A stretch of 64,000 bases of DNA from Thiocapsa sp. (GTDB lineage Bacteria > Pseudomonadota > Gammaproteobacteria > Chromatiales > Chromatiaceae), in the NCBI RefSeq assembly GCF_018399035.1, contig NZ_CP073760.1, positions 2,980,001 through 3,044,000 on the forward strand. Direction: 5' to 3'. Made by a program: the position numbers and the translations under genes. This document shows, in pieces, positions 1 to 8,393 of the stretch (position 1 is the stretch's first letter; every line of letters starts with the position of its first letter). The notes below the pieces were generated by a model, which saw nothing but the letters and a program-made list of their open reading frames with translations, was not told where the DNA came from and did not search any database.

Positions 1-564
1 GACCAGCGTCCGGCCGGTCGTCGGAATCGGGAGCACCTTCACGCTGATGTCGAGCAGGACACCGAGTGTGCCGAAGGCCCCGGTCATGAGTCGCGAGATG
101 TCGTAGCCGGCAACGTTCTTCATCACCTCGCCGCCGAAGCGCAGGATCTCCGCTCGCCCGGTCAGCACGCGCGTGCCGAGCACCAAGTCGCGGGCCGAGC
201 CCGCGTAGGGTCGCGCGGGACCGGAGAGACCGCAGGCGATGGTTCCGCCCAAGGTCGCACCCGAAGTCGAGTTGTCCCCGCCAGCGGCATCGTCGAAATG
301 CGGGGGCTCGAACGGGAGCATCTGGCCCTGCTCGGCGAGCGCGGCCTCGATCTCGCGCAGCGGCGTACCGCAGCGCGCGGTGACGACCAGCTCCTTGGGC
401 TGGTAGTTGAGGATCCCGGTATGCCCGGACAGGGACAGGACCTCGCCATCGACCGCACGTCCAAGACCCGACTTGGTGCCCTTGCCCTCCAAGCGCAGGT
501 GCAATGAGGCATCGGCTGCGGCGCGGACCCGATCTTGAAGCTCGGCGGTCTGGTCGTTGGTCAC
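1..564 (-). CDS. glcE: Glycolate oxidase FAD-binding subunit GlcE, 3' part outside the window
   Basis: Partial gene: 188 codons are visible and the C-terminal half lies beyond base 1. The N-terminal half of an FAD_binding_4 domain can be read (GKGTKSGLG near residue 30, then CGTPLREIEAAL, TLGGTIACGLSGP and GGEVMKNVAGYDISRLM). GlcE is the accessory FAD-type subunit of the glycolate oxidase complex GlcDEF, which oxidises glycolate to glyoxylate during phosphoglycolate salvage, relevant to a CO2-fixing organism. The chosen start is GTG at 564 because the protein begins MTNDQTAELQDRVRAAAD and no longer in-frame extension looks protein-like. The likely GlcD partner is encoded about 54 kb away (54529-55956) rather than next door. 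Family is confident; a stand-alone paralogue is possible. Confidence 0.85.
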   Translation of the reverse strand, partial: MTNDQTAELQDRVRAAADASLHLRLEGKGTKSGLGRAVDGEVLSLSGHTGILNYQPKELVVTARCGTPLREIEAALAEQGQMLPFEPPHFDDAAGGDNSTSGATLGGTIACGLSGPARPYAGSARDLVLGTRVLTGRAEILRFGGEVMKNVAGYDISRLMTGAFGTLGVLLDISVKVLPIPTTGRTLV

Positions 565-582
565 CCGTTTCCCCTTGTCGTT

Positions 583-965
583 TAAACCGCGCCCGGTGCG
601 GTATGCGTCATGTGTTGGAGTGGTTTGGCCGCGCCGGCTCCGACGACTGTCGGAGCCGGCGCGGTTCAAAGTATTTAAAAAGATTAAGTTCTAAACCGCG
701 TCCAGAGTGAGACGCTCACCTTCGAGTGGGCTCGACCTTTGGTGCATTCACGACCCTTGACAGGGGCGCGGTTTAAAATAATATATTTTTTAATATCTTA
801 AACCGCGCCGCCTCCAGCGGTCGTCAAAACTGCCGGGGTCGACCCCATCCAAAAACATCGCATACCGCTCCGGGCGCGGTTTAAACCGCGTCTCACCGGG
901 ATCGAGGACATCTCCGAAGCCCAACCCAAAATGAAAACAACGCATGTCGCTCTGGACGCGGTTTA
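583..965. repeat. Cluster of four dispersed repeat units (family 1) filling the glcE-ruvA gap
   Basis: Four units of about 85 bp with TAAACCGCG at one end and CGCGGTTTA at the other: 583-669 (type A, forward), 692-775 (type B, forward), 799-883 (type A, reverse) and 882-965 (type B, reverse; shares the TTTAAA junction with its neighbour). Type A begins TAAACCGCGCCCGGTGCGG and contains a GC-rich hairpin (CGGCTCCGAC/GTCGGAGCCG around 635-660). Type B begins TAAACCGCGTCCAGAG. AT-rich linkers of 22-23 bp separate units at 670-691 and 776-798. Related copies occur at 11492-11684, 20884-20968, 29354-29546 and, more diverged, 33740-33826. No coding capacity is credible here. Confidence 0.9.
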
Positions 966-1018
966 GGAACGATTCAAAATCAACATGAACAGGTCGGTTG
1001 GGCAGTGCCGGAGCTTGG

Positions 1019-1049
1019 AGGATGGGTTTCGCTGCGCTCTACCCATCCT
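1019..1049. repeat. Short palindrome AGGATGGGT...ACCCATCCT
   Basis: Nine-base perfect arms (1019-1027 and 1041-1049) enclose a 13-base loop containing GCTGCGC. It resembles an intergenic palindrome common in many proteobacterial genomes. It lies downstream of ruvA and could form a hairpin in the transcript, but no T-tract follows, so a terminator role is not shown. The rest of 966-1120 holds nothing else I recognise. Confidence 0.6.
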
Positions 1050-1120
1050 ACGGCCTCTGTACACCTTGCTTTTGATCAAGGCTACCAAGTGCTCTAGCCC
1101 GCAAGGACGCGGGATATGGT

Positions 1121-1729
1121 TCAGCGCCCGCTGGCAGCCCGCAGGGCGCTGCGGATGATCTCCTCGGCGCCGCCGCTGCCGTCATCCGCTGCGCGGGCCA
1201 TTCGCGTCGCATCGACGGGGCGATAGCCTAGGGCCACCAGCGCGCTGACCGCATCGGCGAGGGCCTGCTCGCGCGGGTCGGCGCCGCCGGCCCGCGTCTC
1301 GGGGAGATGGGGTGCGCTGCCCGGAATCACATCCAGGCTGTCGCGCAATTCCATCACCAGGCGCTGGGCCGTCTTCCGGCCGATCCCCGGGACCCGGATC
1401 AGCACGTCGAGGTCTTCGTGCTCGATACAGTGCGCAAAGCGCGCGGCGTCCATCGAGGAGAGGATCGCCAAGGCCATCTTGGCACCGACGCCGGTGACCT
1501 TGAGCAGACGCCGAAAGAGCGCGCGCTCCTGCTCGCGGCCGAATCCGTAGAGCGACCAGGCGTCCTCGCGTACGACTAAATGGGTGACCAGGGCGACGGT
1601 CTCGCCGACGGCGGGTAGGTCGTAGAAGGTCGACATGGGGGCCTCGACCTCGTAGCCGACACCGCCCACGTCCAACAGCAGCTGCGGTGGGTGCTTGGCG
1701 AGGATCCGGCCGTGCAGACGGCCGATCAC
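1121..1729 (-). CDS. ruvA: Holliday junction branch migration protein RuvA
   Basis: RuvA binds the four-way Holliday junction and loads the RuvB motor in recombinational repair. The 202-residue product has the full family length: the OB-fold N-terminus ([28 protein letters not shown]), two helix-hairpin-helix motifs (VTGVGAKMALAIL and VPGIGRKTAQRLV) and a C-terminal RuvB-binding helix bundle (QALADAVSALVALGY). The start is placed at GTG 1729, which gives the usual V/MIGRL N-terminus and a 4-base GTGA overlap with the ruvC stop; a TTG at 1738 would add three residues. It is the last gene of yebC-ruvC-ruvA. ruvB does not follow within the window, where the next sequence is a repeat cluster. Confidence 0.97.
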   Translation of the reverse strand: MIGRLHGRILAKHPPQLLLDVGGVGYEVEAPMSTFYDLPAVGETVALVTHLVVREDAWSLYGFGREQERALFRRLLKVTGVGAKMALAILSSMDAARFAHCIEHEDLDVLIRVPGIGRKTAQRLVMELRDSLDVIPGSAPHLPETRAGGADPREQALADAVSALVALGYRPVDATRMARAADDGSGGAEEIIRSALRAASGR

Positions 1730-2313
1730 GGACGCCAATCCCGCCAGGAGGCGGACGCCCGTCCGCGCGCCGGGATACCCATCGAGTGGGCATGACAGAG
1801 CGCGATCGCCAAGGCGTCGGCCTCGTCCTCGCAGGGTGTCTCGGTCAACGCAAGCAGGACCCGAATCATATGTTGGACCTGGGCCTTGTCGGCCCCGCCG
1901 GTGCCGACGACGGCAAGCTTGACCGTCTTGGGACTGTATTCATGCACCGTCACACCGGATTTGAGCCCGGCGCAGAGTGCCGCGCCGCGCGCCTGACCGA
2001 TCTTGAGTGCGGCGGTCGGATCACGGGCGAAGATGAGCTGCTCCACCGCCAACTCGTGGGGCGCGTGCTCGGCCACGATGGCGGCGACACCGTCGAAGAT
2101 GCGGCCGAGACGATCCGGCCAGGGGTATTCGCCGACCCGCAGGGTGCCGCTGGCGATCCAACGGCTGCGCTGACCGTCGGTATCGATGACCCCGTAGCCG
2201 GTCGTGCGCGAGCCCGGATCGATGCCCAGGATGCGATGGCGGAGCTTCGCCGGGGAGCCGATCGGCTTGCGGCCGACGCAAACGCCGACCGGTCGCTGCG
2301 GATCGTCAAGCAT
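1726..2313 (-). CDS. ruvC: Crossover junction endodeoxyribonuclease RuvC
   Basis: RuvC is the Holliday junction resolvase that nicks two strands of the junction held by RuvAB. The 195-residue product shows the RNase H-like core: [14 protein letters not shown] with the first catalytic Asp, [14 protein letters not shown] with the catalytic Glu, and [14 protein letters not shown] with the C-terminal acidic pair. The ATG at 2313 overlaps the yebC stop by 8 bases and adds about 30 residues before the first strand. A start nearer the usual [12 protein letters not shown] position is possible, since typical RuvC has a shorter N-terminus. Gene order yebC-ruvC-ruvA is the standard one. Confidence 0.96.
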   Translation of the reverse strand: MLDDPQRPVGVCVGRKPIGSPAKLRHRILGIDPGSRTTGYGVIDTDGQRSRWIASGTLRVGEYPWPDRLGRIFDGVAAIVAEHAPHELAVEQLIFARDPTAALKIGQARGAALCAGLKSGVTVHEYSPKTVKLAVVGTGGADKAQVQHMIRVLLALTETPCEDEADALAIALCHAHSMGIPARGRASASWRDWRP

Positions 2314-3055
2314 CGAGCTCGGCCAGGATCTCGTCGGCGATATCGGCGTTGTGGTAGACCTCTTGGACGTCGTCCAGGTCGTCGAGGACATCGACCAGCC
2401 GCAGCAGCTTCTCGGCCGTGTCGCGATCGAGCTCGGCGAGAGTCGCGGCGTTGTAGGAGACTTCCGCCACCTCGGTGTCGAACCCGGCTTGGGTGAGCGC
2501 GTCCTTCACCGAGGCAAACGCCTCGGGGGTGGTGACCACGTCGAGCGAGCCGTCGTCGTTGGCGAGGACATCCTCGGCACCGGCCTCGAGCGCCGCTTCC
2601 ATCACCGCATCCTCGTCGGTGCCGGGCTGGAAGCTGATGATGCCCTGCTTGGTGAAGAGATAGCCGACCGAGCCGTCGGTACCCAGGTTTCCGCCGTGCT
2701 TGCTGAAGGCATGACGAACCTCGGCCGCGGTGCGGTTGCGGTTGTCGGTCATGCAATCGACCATGATGGCGACCCCGCCGGGCCCGTAGCCCTCGTAGCG
2801 GATCTCCTCGTAGTCATCGCCCTCCACCCCGCCGGCGCCGCGCTTGATGGCGCGCTCGACCGTATCGCGCGGCATGTTGGCGCCGAACGCCTTGTCCATC
2901 GCCAGACGCAACCGCGGATTCGCACCCGGATCACCGCCGACTTCGCGGCTCGCGACCGTCACCTCGCGAATCAGCTTGGTCCAGACCTTGCCGCGCTGTT
3001 TGTCCTGCGCAGCCTTGCGATGCTTGATGTTGGCCCATTTGCTGTGACCCGCCAT
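2306..3055 (-). CDS. yebC: YebC/TACO1-family protein
   Basis: The 249-residue product starts with the family signature [18 protein letters not shown] and carries the conserved blocks [20 protein letters not shown] and [19 protein letters not shown]. YebC-family members were long called DNA-binding transcriptional regulators; more recent work links bacterial members to translation of difficult sequences such as polyproline. Either role is established only for homologues. The ATG at 3055 is preceded by a good ribosome-binding site (AGAGAGG). It leads the yebC-ruvC-ruvA operon and overlaps ruvC by 8 bases. Confidence 0.95.
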   Translation of the reverse strand: MAGHSKWANIKHRKAAQDKQRGKVWTKLIREVTVASREVGGDPGANPRLRLAMDKAFGANMPRDTVERAIKRGAGGVEGDDYEEIRYEGYGPGGVAIMVDCMTDNRNRTAAEVRHAFSKHGGNLGTDGSVGYLFTKQGIISFQPGTDEDAVMEAALEAGAEDVLANDDGSLDVVTTPEAFASVKDALTQAGFDTEVAEVSYNAATLAELDRDTAEKLLRLVDVLDDLDDVQEVYHNADIADEILAELDA

Positions 3056-3304
3056 CGATGACCTCTCTTCACTCGATATCGACCAAGCGCGCCCCCGGAT
3101 CCGGAACTGCGACCATGAGCCGGGCCGGTTGACACCAGGGGAGTCGCGCTGCATGTTGTTCGGCCGGACATTCTAGCATCGGCCGGGAAACACCGGGTAA
3201 ACCCCGGCGCGCGGCGCGCGGATGCAAGCACGGTCCCCCGGCGGACCCGCTCACGAACGTCGATCCGTCCCCGGCAACAACCCGGCGACACCCCGGCGAC
3301 ACCC

Positions 3305-5296
3305 ATGCGACATCAGGACCAGGACATGTACGCGACCCCCGAAACCGGCGACGGTTGGATCACGGCCCTCGTCGGCACCGACGAGGAAGGCTTTCGGGTC
3401 GAGGCGCGGTTCGCGATCTCGCCGCGGTTTCGTGCGCTCGTGAAGGGTCGGGAGTCCGATCTGGTCTTTGCCGCCCGCAGTCGGCTCGCACGGATCGGGA
3501 TCAACATCTGCCCGCTCGACGCGCCGCTCTTCAACGGCGACCATTGCACACTCACGCTCCAGGTCGTCTCGGCGATCCACTCCTTCGGCATCGCCGAGCA
3601 CCTGCAGCACATCGTGGTCCCGGGCCTGCGGGTCGGACGCCTGGTGTTCTGCCCGCAGGACAATCGGCTCGACTCCGCCGCCATCCACGGCCTCATCCAG
3701 GGCAACGAGATCCAGGTCCCGGCCGGCTTCTCGGTCGACAGCAACGGCTATCTCATCCTGCGGCCGCAGCGACAGCTCTTCCGATTTCTCCAGCCCTTGA
3801 CGCTCGAGCAGATCACCGCGATCGCCACCCATGCCGACGGCAAGGACCTGCTGAACCGTCTGCAGATCCGCGAGGCGGTCGATCACATCGCGCTGCCCCC
3901 GAACGACGGTCTGGTGACGGCCTGCTCCATGTTTCTGCACCGCCATTACGTGGTGCTCCGCAATCTGGACGACGCGCTCGGCTTTCATCTGCAGGCGACG
4001 GTCCTGGACCCGGTCTCCACGCGCGGCACGAATGTCTATCTGGAATTCATCAACCGCTCCGAGCAGTTGATCATCAACCCGAGTGTCGCCGCATCCGTGC
4101 ACGACGCGATCCCGGTCACACCGACTCGACGCTATTGGCACGGTCGCGCGAGCACCGCGTCCGCGGATGCGGAGCGCGGCAACGACTACCCTCGGCTGGC
4201 GGAGATCTTCGATCGGCTCGAAGCGGGTCCGCTCGAGGACCGCTACTCGCATCGCATGATGGCGGTGACGCAGCATCCCGAGACCCTGCTCGGCGGCGCT
4301 CGACCCGATCGCATCTGGACCCAACCCGAGGAGCCGCGCGACCCACGCGGCGGAACCGACCTGGCGGCCGGTCTGGTCGCCGAGGGCCTGAAGCTCGACA
4401 CCCGCACCGAATACGGCACCGGGATCCTGGAGGATCTGGCCGACGGCGCACGCGCCACGCTGCTGCTCGGCTACTTCCCGAATCTCATCGAGCACACCGA
4501 GATCTGCGCCGCGGCCCTGCGCCAACGCATCGGTCGCATCGTCTTTCGACGCGCCTCCTTCGAGCATGGCCACTTCCTGTCCGCCCGCGACCACGGCCGA
4601 CTGGCCGACTACGAGGGTCTCGGCATCGAGGTCTTCTGGTGCAACGATGCGCGCGCTCAAGTCGTGCGACACGTCTTCCGCGGGCTGCGCGGTTACTTCA
4701 CCTCGCCCGAGCAGGTCGACCGCTTCCGCTCCAGCCTGGTCTTCGCCATCTACGGATCCATCAAGCCGCTGGACGAGGGGTCCGCCCGCCGGACCGAGCA
4801 TCTCCTCACCAATCTGAAGGGCCTGTTCGGCAGCGACATCAGCATCCTCACCGGCGGCGGCCCGGGCGCCATGCTTCAAGTCACCGAGGCTGCACACCGG
4901 CTCGGCCTGCTGGTCGGCTCCAGCTATATCGAGACGCTGGACCAGAGGCCCAATCAAAGCGCCGACTATTACCAGACCTTCCAGGCGCGCAGCCGCCAGT
5001 CGCGCCAGCGCTGGTTCGAGATCGCCAGCTTCCACATCTTTCTCTCGGGCGGCGTCGGAACGCTGGAAGAGATCGGCCTGACGCTCACCGACATGAAGCT
5101 CGGCGTCATCGAGGCCGGGCCCATCGTCTTCTTCGACGGCTCCGGCGAGGGCTTCTATTGGGAGGGTCTCGAGACCCAACTGGCACGCATGGCCGCTCAG
5201 GGCCGACTGCCGAGCTGGGTGCTCGACAACATCCTCATGACCGCCGACCCGGACGCCATCCCGCGTTTCTACAAACAGACGCTGCGGCTCGGGTAG
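3305..5296 (+). CDS. LOG-domain (lysine decarboxylase-like Rossmann) protein with a long N-terminal region
   Basis: The C-terminal 200 residues form a LOG-type Rossmann domain: TGGGPGAM at about residues 515-522 replaces the usual GGxxGxM, and SGGVGTLEEI at about 580-589 corresponds to the PGGxGTxxE active-site motif. LOG enzymes hydrolyse nucleoside 5'-monophosphates (cytokinin activation in plants, PpnN in E. coli). The first 450 residues match no family I can name; they contain no signal peptide or membrane segment. At 663 residues it is much longer than LOG (about 200) or PpnN (454). ATG 3326, preceded by AGGACCAGGAC, is an alternative start that drops seven residues. The gene stands alone. 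The nucleosidase function is inferred from motifs only. Confidence 0.75.
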   Translation: MRHQDQDMYATPETGDGWITALVGTDEEGFRVEARFAISPRFRALVKGRESDLVFAARSRLARIGINICPLDAPLFNGDHCTLTLQVVSAIHSFGIAEHLQHIVVPGLRVGRLVFCPQDNRLDSAAIHGLIQGNEIQVPAGFSVDSNGYLILRPQRQLFRFLQPLTLEQITAIATHADGKDLLNRLQIREAVDHIALPPNDGLVTACSMFLHRHYVVLRNLDDALGFHLQATVLDPVSTRGTNVYLEFINRSEQLIINPSVAASVHDAIPVTPTRRYWHGRASTASADAERGNDYPRLAEIFDRLEAGPLEDRYSHRMMAVTQHPETLLGGARPDRIWTQPEEPRDPRGGTDLAAGLVAEGLKLDTRTEYGTGILEDLADGARATLLLGYFPNLIEHTEICAAALRQRIGRIVFRRASFEHGHFLSARDHGRLADYEGLGIEVFWCNDARAQVVRHVFRGLRGYFTSPEQVDRFRSSLVFAIYGSIKPLDEGSARRTEHLLTNLKGLFGSDISILTGGGPGAMLQVTEAAHRLGLLVGSSYIETLDQRPNQSADYYQTFQARSRQSRQRWFEIASFHIFLSGGVGTLEEIGLTLTDMKLGVIEAGPIVFFDGSGEGFYWEGLETQLARMAAQGRLPSWVLDNILMTADPDAIPRFYKQTLRLG

Positions 5297-5337
5297 TCCC
5301 TTTCGCCGCAAGTCCTGAACAAACCGTCGCAGAATTC

Positions 5338-5408
5338 CTCGTTGTCGTTGTCGTTGTCTCAATCGGATTCCGGACGACCACGAACACGACAACGACAACG
5401 ACAACGAG
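5338..5408. repeat. Inverted repeat built of GTT/GTC trinucleotides
   Basis: Two perfect 21-base arms, 5338-5358 (CTCGTTGTCGTTGTCGTTG then TC) and 5388-5408 (its exact reverse complement), flank a 29-base spacer. It lies 42 bases downstream of the LOG-domain gene and could form a long hairpin. A second, weaker inverted repeat follows at 5408-5445 (GCAGAGCC...GGCTCTGC). No T-run follows either. Apart from these, the 390-base gap 5297-5686 shows nothing I can identify. Confidence 0.85.
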
Positions 5409-5686
5409 CAGAGCCTTCGACCACGTTTCTTGGTTCCGGCTCTGCCGGGCTAGGGTCGCCGACAAAACAACCATGAAGCCCCTCGATGCGGCATTCTGTC
5501 TTTGCGGGTATTCGGTTTCTTGCTCGCCGCAGCGAGCACGGTTAGGATCCGCAAACAGACGCCGAAGCAGGTTTAATACGCCCTTCGGCCGACAGGCGAT
5601 CCCGGCGGTGACATGACCGCCGGCTCCGTGTGCCGGCCGCAACCTCGCATCTCACAGCACACGGCCGGCCAACGGATGGACCCCCC

Positions 5687-6550
5687 TTGAACAACGTGTT
5701 TAGGCAAACAATAGGAACCGCGGTCCGCCTGTTGACCCTCTGCGTCCTTGCGGCCTCGGCATCAGCCGAGGTGCTGCCGCTCTGGGAGGTCGGCCTCGGC
5801 GGCGGAGTGATTCGCATCCCGGATTATCGCGGCTCAAGCGAGGCCGGCACCTATCCCTATCCCTTCGTCATGCCGATCTATCGAGGCCGACAGCTCCAAG
5901 CGGACGAGGAAGGCATCAAGGGAGTGCTCGGCGAATCGAGCCGACTGCGACTCGACTTCAGCGTCTTCGGCAATGTCCCGGTCAGCAGCGACAACACGAT
6001 GCGCGAGGGCATGGACGACCTGGACCCGATCCTGGAAATCGGCCCGATGCTGCGCTACAAGGCATGGACTGCGCCACGTTCCAGTCAATCGTTGATCCTC
6101 GACCTCCCGGTACGAGCGGCCCTGTCGGTCGGACACGGGGTCCGATACGTCGGCTATGCGGTCACCCCGCGGATCTCGTACCGGCGCCGGGTCGATCTGC
6201 TCGACAGGCCCTGGAAGTGGTCGATCGGCGCCGAGGCGCTCTGGGGATCCGGCGGATTGAACCGCTACTACTATCAGGTCGATGCGGCGGACGCGACGGC
6301 CGAGCGACCGGCCTACGCCGCCGAGGCCGGCTTCGGCGGCACCCGCCTGCGCACCAGCCTCTACCACCGTGATCGGAAAAAGCTCGTCAGCCTTTACGCC
6401 CTCTACGACAACCTCCAAGGGGCCGTCTTCGAAGACAGCCCGCTGGTGGAGCAGGCATCGGGGTGGACCGTCGGGTTTGTCGTCACCTGGTTTGTGTTGC
6501 AGTCGAAGGACTTGGTCGAGGTAAGGCAATGGGAATGGATGACCGAATAG
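5687..6550 (+). CDS. MipA/OmpV-family outer membrane protein
   Basis: Members of this family are beta-barrel outer-membrane proteins; MipA in E. coli scaffolds murein synthase with a lytic transglycosylase. The start is placed at TTG 5687 because it directly gives a signal peptide (LLTLCVLAASASA, cleavage before EVLPLWEVG). A GTG at 5630 extends the frame by 19 residues lacking signal character, and GTG 5696 is another option. The mature part shows typical features: LGGGVIRIPDYRGSSE, then alternating amphipathic strands and a short C-terminal strand (VGFVVTWFVLQ). Length of about 287 residues fits the family. Its 3' end overlaps the start of the pigment operon by 22 bases, so it may be transcribed with it. 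Confidence 0.8.
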   Translation: MNNVFRQTIGTAVRLLTLCVLAASASAEVLPLWEVGLGGGVIRIPDYRGSSEAGTYPYPFVMPIYRGRQLQADEEGIKGVLGESSRLRLDFSVFGNVPVSSDNTMREGMDDLDPILEIGPMLRYKAWTAPRSSQSLILDLPVRAALSVGHGVRYVGYAVTPRISYRRRVDLLDRPWKWSIGAEALWGSGGLNRYYYQVDAADATAERPAYAAEAGFGGTRLRTSLYHRDRKKLVSLYALYDNLQGAVFEDSPLVEQASGWTVGFVVTWFVLQSKDLVEVRQWEWMTE

Positions 6551-7278
6551 CCCCGGCAAGCTGCGCCGCTCCGGCGGGTGCGCAGGCCGTTTGGGTCCGC
6601 GAGACCCGTTTCGGGCGTTGGTTTCTGGGCACCGAGATCTGGCGCAGGTATGTCCTCGCCGAAGCGCTCGGGGACCTCGCGCGGATGGCCGAAGGACGCG
6701 CCGCCGTCGGCGGGCACATCCTCGATCTCGGGTGCGGCCAGGGAATCGCGGCACCGCTGCTCGATGCCGCGTTCGCACCGCGACGGATCACCGGAATCGA
6801 CATCGACCCCGAGCTCATCGCGCTCGGACAGCGTCGGACACGGGACACCGGGCTGTCGGACAAGCTCGTCCTGCAACGCGGCAGCGCGATCGACATCCCA
6901 CTTGCCGACGCCTCCGTCGACCTGGCGCTCTGCCATCAAGTGCTCCATCACCTGGTGCCGCAGCGCGAGGCGCTGGCCGAGCTGCATCGCGTTCTACGCC
7001 CGGGCGGGCTGCTCTTGATGGCCGAATCCTGCCGATCCTTCATCGAGACAGGTCTGGTCCGGGCGCTGTTTCGACACCCCCGCGAGTCTCAGCGCACGGC
7101 CGACGGCTATCTCGACCTGGTGCGCTCGGCCGGCTTGCGGGTGGATGATCGCGATGTGGCGACATCGAGCCCTTGGTGGTCGCGGCGCGACCTCGGTCTC
7201 CTCGGAGATCGGGACAGGCGCCGAGGTGCCCAAACGGAAGAACCGACCGAAGTCCTCTGCGTCGCGGTCAAGATGTGA
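6529..7278 (+). CDS. Class I SAM-dependent methyltransferase
   Basis: A 249-residue Rossmann-fold methyltransferase with motif I ILDLGCGQGIAAPLLD, acidic motif GIDIDPELI and the post-motif block VDLALCHQVLHHLVPQ followed by LRPGGLLLMAE. The substrate is unknown. ATG 6529 (MGMDDRIAP) is chosen because AGGTAAGG lies just upstream; ATG 6535 is also possible. It is the first gene of the aryl-polyene operon, overlaps the preceding outer-membrane gene, and its TGA overlaps the next ATG (TGATG). By position it may methylate the aryl head group or its precursor; that is inference. Confidence 0.8.
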   Translation: MGMDDRIAPASCAAPAGAQAVWVRETRFGRWFLGTEIWRRYVLAEALGDLARMAEGRAAVGGHILDLGCGQGIAAPLLDAAFAPRRITGIDIDPELIALGQRRTRDTGLSDKLVLQRGSAIDIPLADASVDLALCHQVLHHLVPQREALAELHRVLRPGGLLLMAESCRSFIETGLVRALFRHPRESQRTADGYLDLVRSAGLRVDDRDVATSSPWWSRRDLGLLGDRDRRRGAQTEEPTEVLCVAVKM

Positions 7279-8393
7279 TGAGCGAAACGCGGATCCAAAC
7301 CGACTCGCCGGATCGCGACATGTCCGGCCGACGCACGCGCGCCCCCGCCATGATCGCCTATTCAAGCTGCGATTCCGGCCTTGATGCGACCTGCGATTCG
7401 GACGACTCAGACGGATCGGTGCTCGCCGATATCCACTTCGGACGCCACCATGATCGCGATGCCGCCGACCCACGCCGCATCCGGATTGCAACCCCGCCCA
7501 TCGGCGGCTCGCCCGAGCGCGAGGTCTGGCGTCTGCCGCAGACAAGCGCGGCGGGCTGGTCGGGCGACATCGGCTACGTCTGCAGCGGCGACTTTCTCTT
7601 CGCGCACTTGCTGGTCGACGAGCCCGCCGGGCCCGACCTGTCACGCCTGACAGGTCGAGCCTACAAGCAGCTGCTCGCATTCCTGCGCGATACGGGCTTC
7701 CCGCACCCGCTGCGCATCTGGAACTACATGTCCCGCATCAACGACGAGGAGCTTGGCTTGGAGCGCTATCAAGCCTTCTGCCGAGGCCGCGCCGCGGCCT
7801 TTGCGGAGGCCGCGATCCCCGAACGCGGCTTTCCCGCGGCCACGGCGATCGGGTGCGAGGCACCGGGCCTCTCGATCCATACACTGGCCGGGCGCGGAGC
7901 GGGCGTGCCGATCGGCAACCCCCGCCAGATCAGCGCCTACCGTTATCCCTTGCCGTACGGACCGCGGCCGCCGTCCTTCGCACGCGCACTCTGCTATTCG
8001 GGTCCGGACGGGACCCTGGAGCTGGCCATCTCGGGCACCGCGAGCATCGTCGGCCATGTCACCATGCATCCGGGTGACCCGAGACGCCAAACCCGGGAGA
8101 CGATCCGCAACCTCCGCAGCCTCGTCGAGCATGCGCGCATTGCGCCACGCCGCTCCGACCATGGCCCGCCGGCCCTGCTCAAGGTCTACCTCCGCGATCC
8201 TGAGCGCGTCCGCGAGGTCGACACCCTGCTGCGCGCCTGGACGCGCGGCCGGTCCGAGATCATGTACCTGCACGGCACCATCTGTCGGCGCGAACTGGAG
8301 ATCGAGATCGAAGGACACGACAGCGTCTCGCCGCACCATGCCGGCGATCTTCCCCCGGACATCCAAGCCGACAGGCGAGAGGCACCACCATGA
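7278..8393 (+). CDS. Chorismatase-like protein (FkbO/Hyg5/XanB2 type)
   Basis: The 371-residue product resembles FkbO/Hyg5-family chorismatases and the xanthomonadin enzyme XanB2: IRIWNYMSRIN-type block (RIWNYMSRINDEELGLERYQ), then FCRGRAAAFAEAA, FPAATAIGCEAPGLSI and a C-terminal YLHGTICRRELEIEIEG block. These enzymes split chorismate into pyruvate plus 3- or 4-hydroxybenzoate or a dihydrodiol. In the pigment operon it would supply the aryl starter, replacing the histidine/tyrosine ammonia lyase of many aryl-polyene clusters. About 70 Asp/Arg-rich N-terminal residues look poorly conserved. ATG 7278 overlaps the upstream stop and the 3' end overlaps the next ATG by four bases. Which hydroxybenzoate is made cannot be told from the sequence. 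Confidence 0.7.
   Translation: MSETRIQTDSPDRDMSGRRTRAPAMIAYSSCDSGLDATCDSDDSDGSVLADIHFGRHHDRDAADPRRIRIATPPIGGSPEREVWRLPQTSAAGWSGDIGYVCSGDFLFAHLLVDEPAGPDLSRLTGRAYKQLLAFLRDTGFPHPLRIWNYMSRINDEELGLERYQAFCRGRAAAFAEAAIPERGFPAATAIGCEAPGLSIHTLAGRGAGVPIGNPRQISAYRYPLPYGPRPPSFARALCYSGPDGTLELAISGTASIVGHVTMHPGDPRRQTRETIRNLRSLVEHARIAPRRSDHGPPALLKVYLRDPERVREVDTLLRAWTRGRSEIMYLHGTICRRELEIEIEGHDSVSPHHAGDLPPDIQADRREAPP

Noticed and set aside
504..710. Small open frame within the repeat cluster
   Set aside because: It spans repeat units and their linker; no ribosome-binding site or homologue-like feature.
3251..5404. Antisense open frame of 717 codons opposite the LOG-domain gene
   Set aside because: It is a GC-rich shadow frame with acidic/Arg/Gln-biased composition, no motifs and no ribosome-binding site; the plus-strand protein has recognisable domains.
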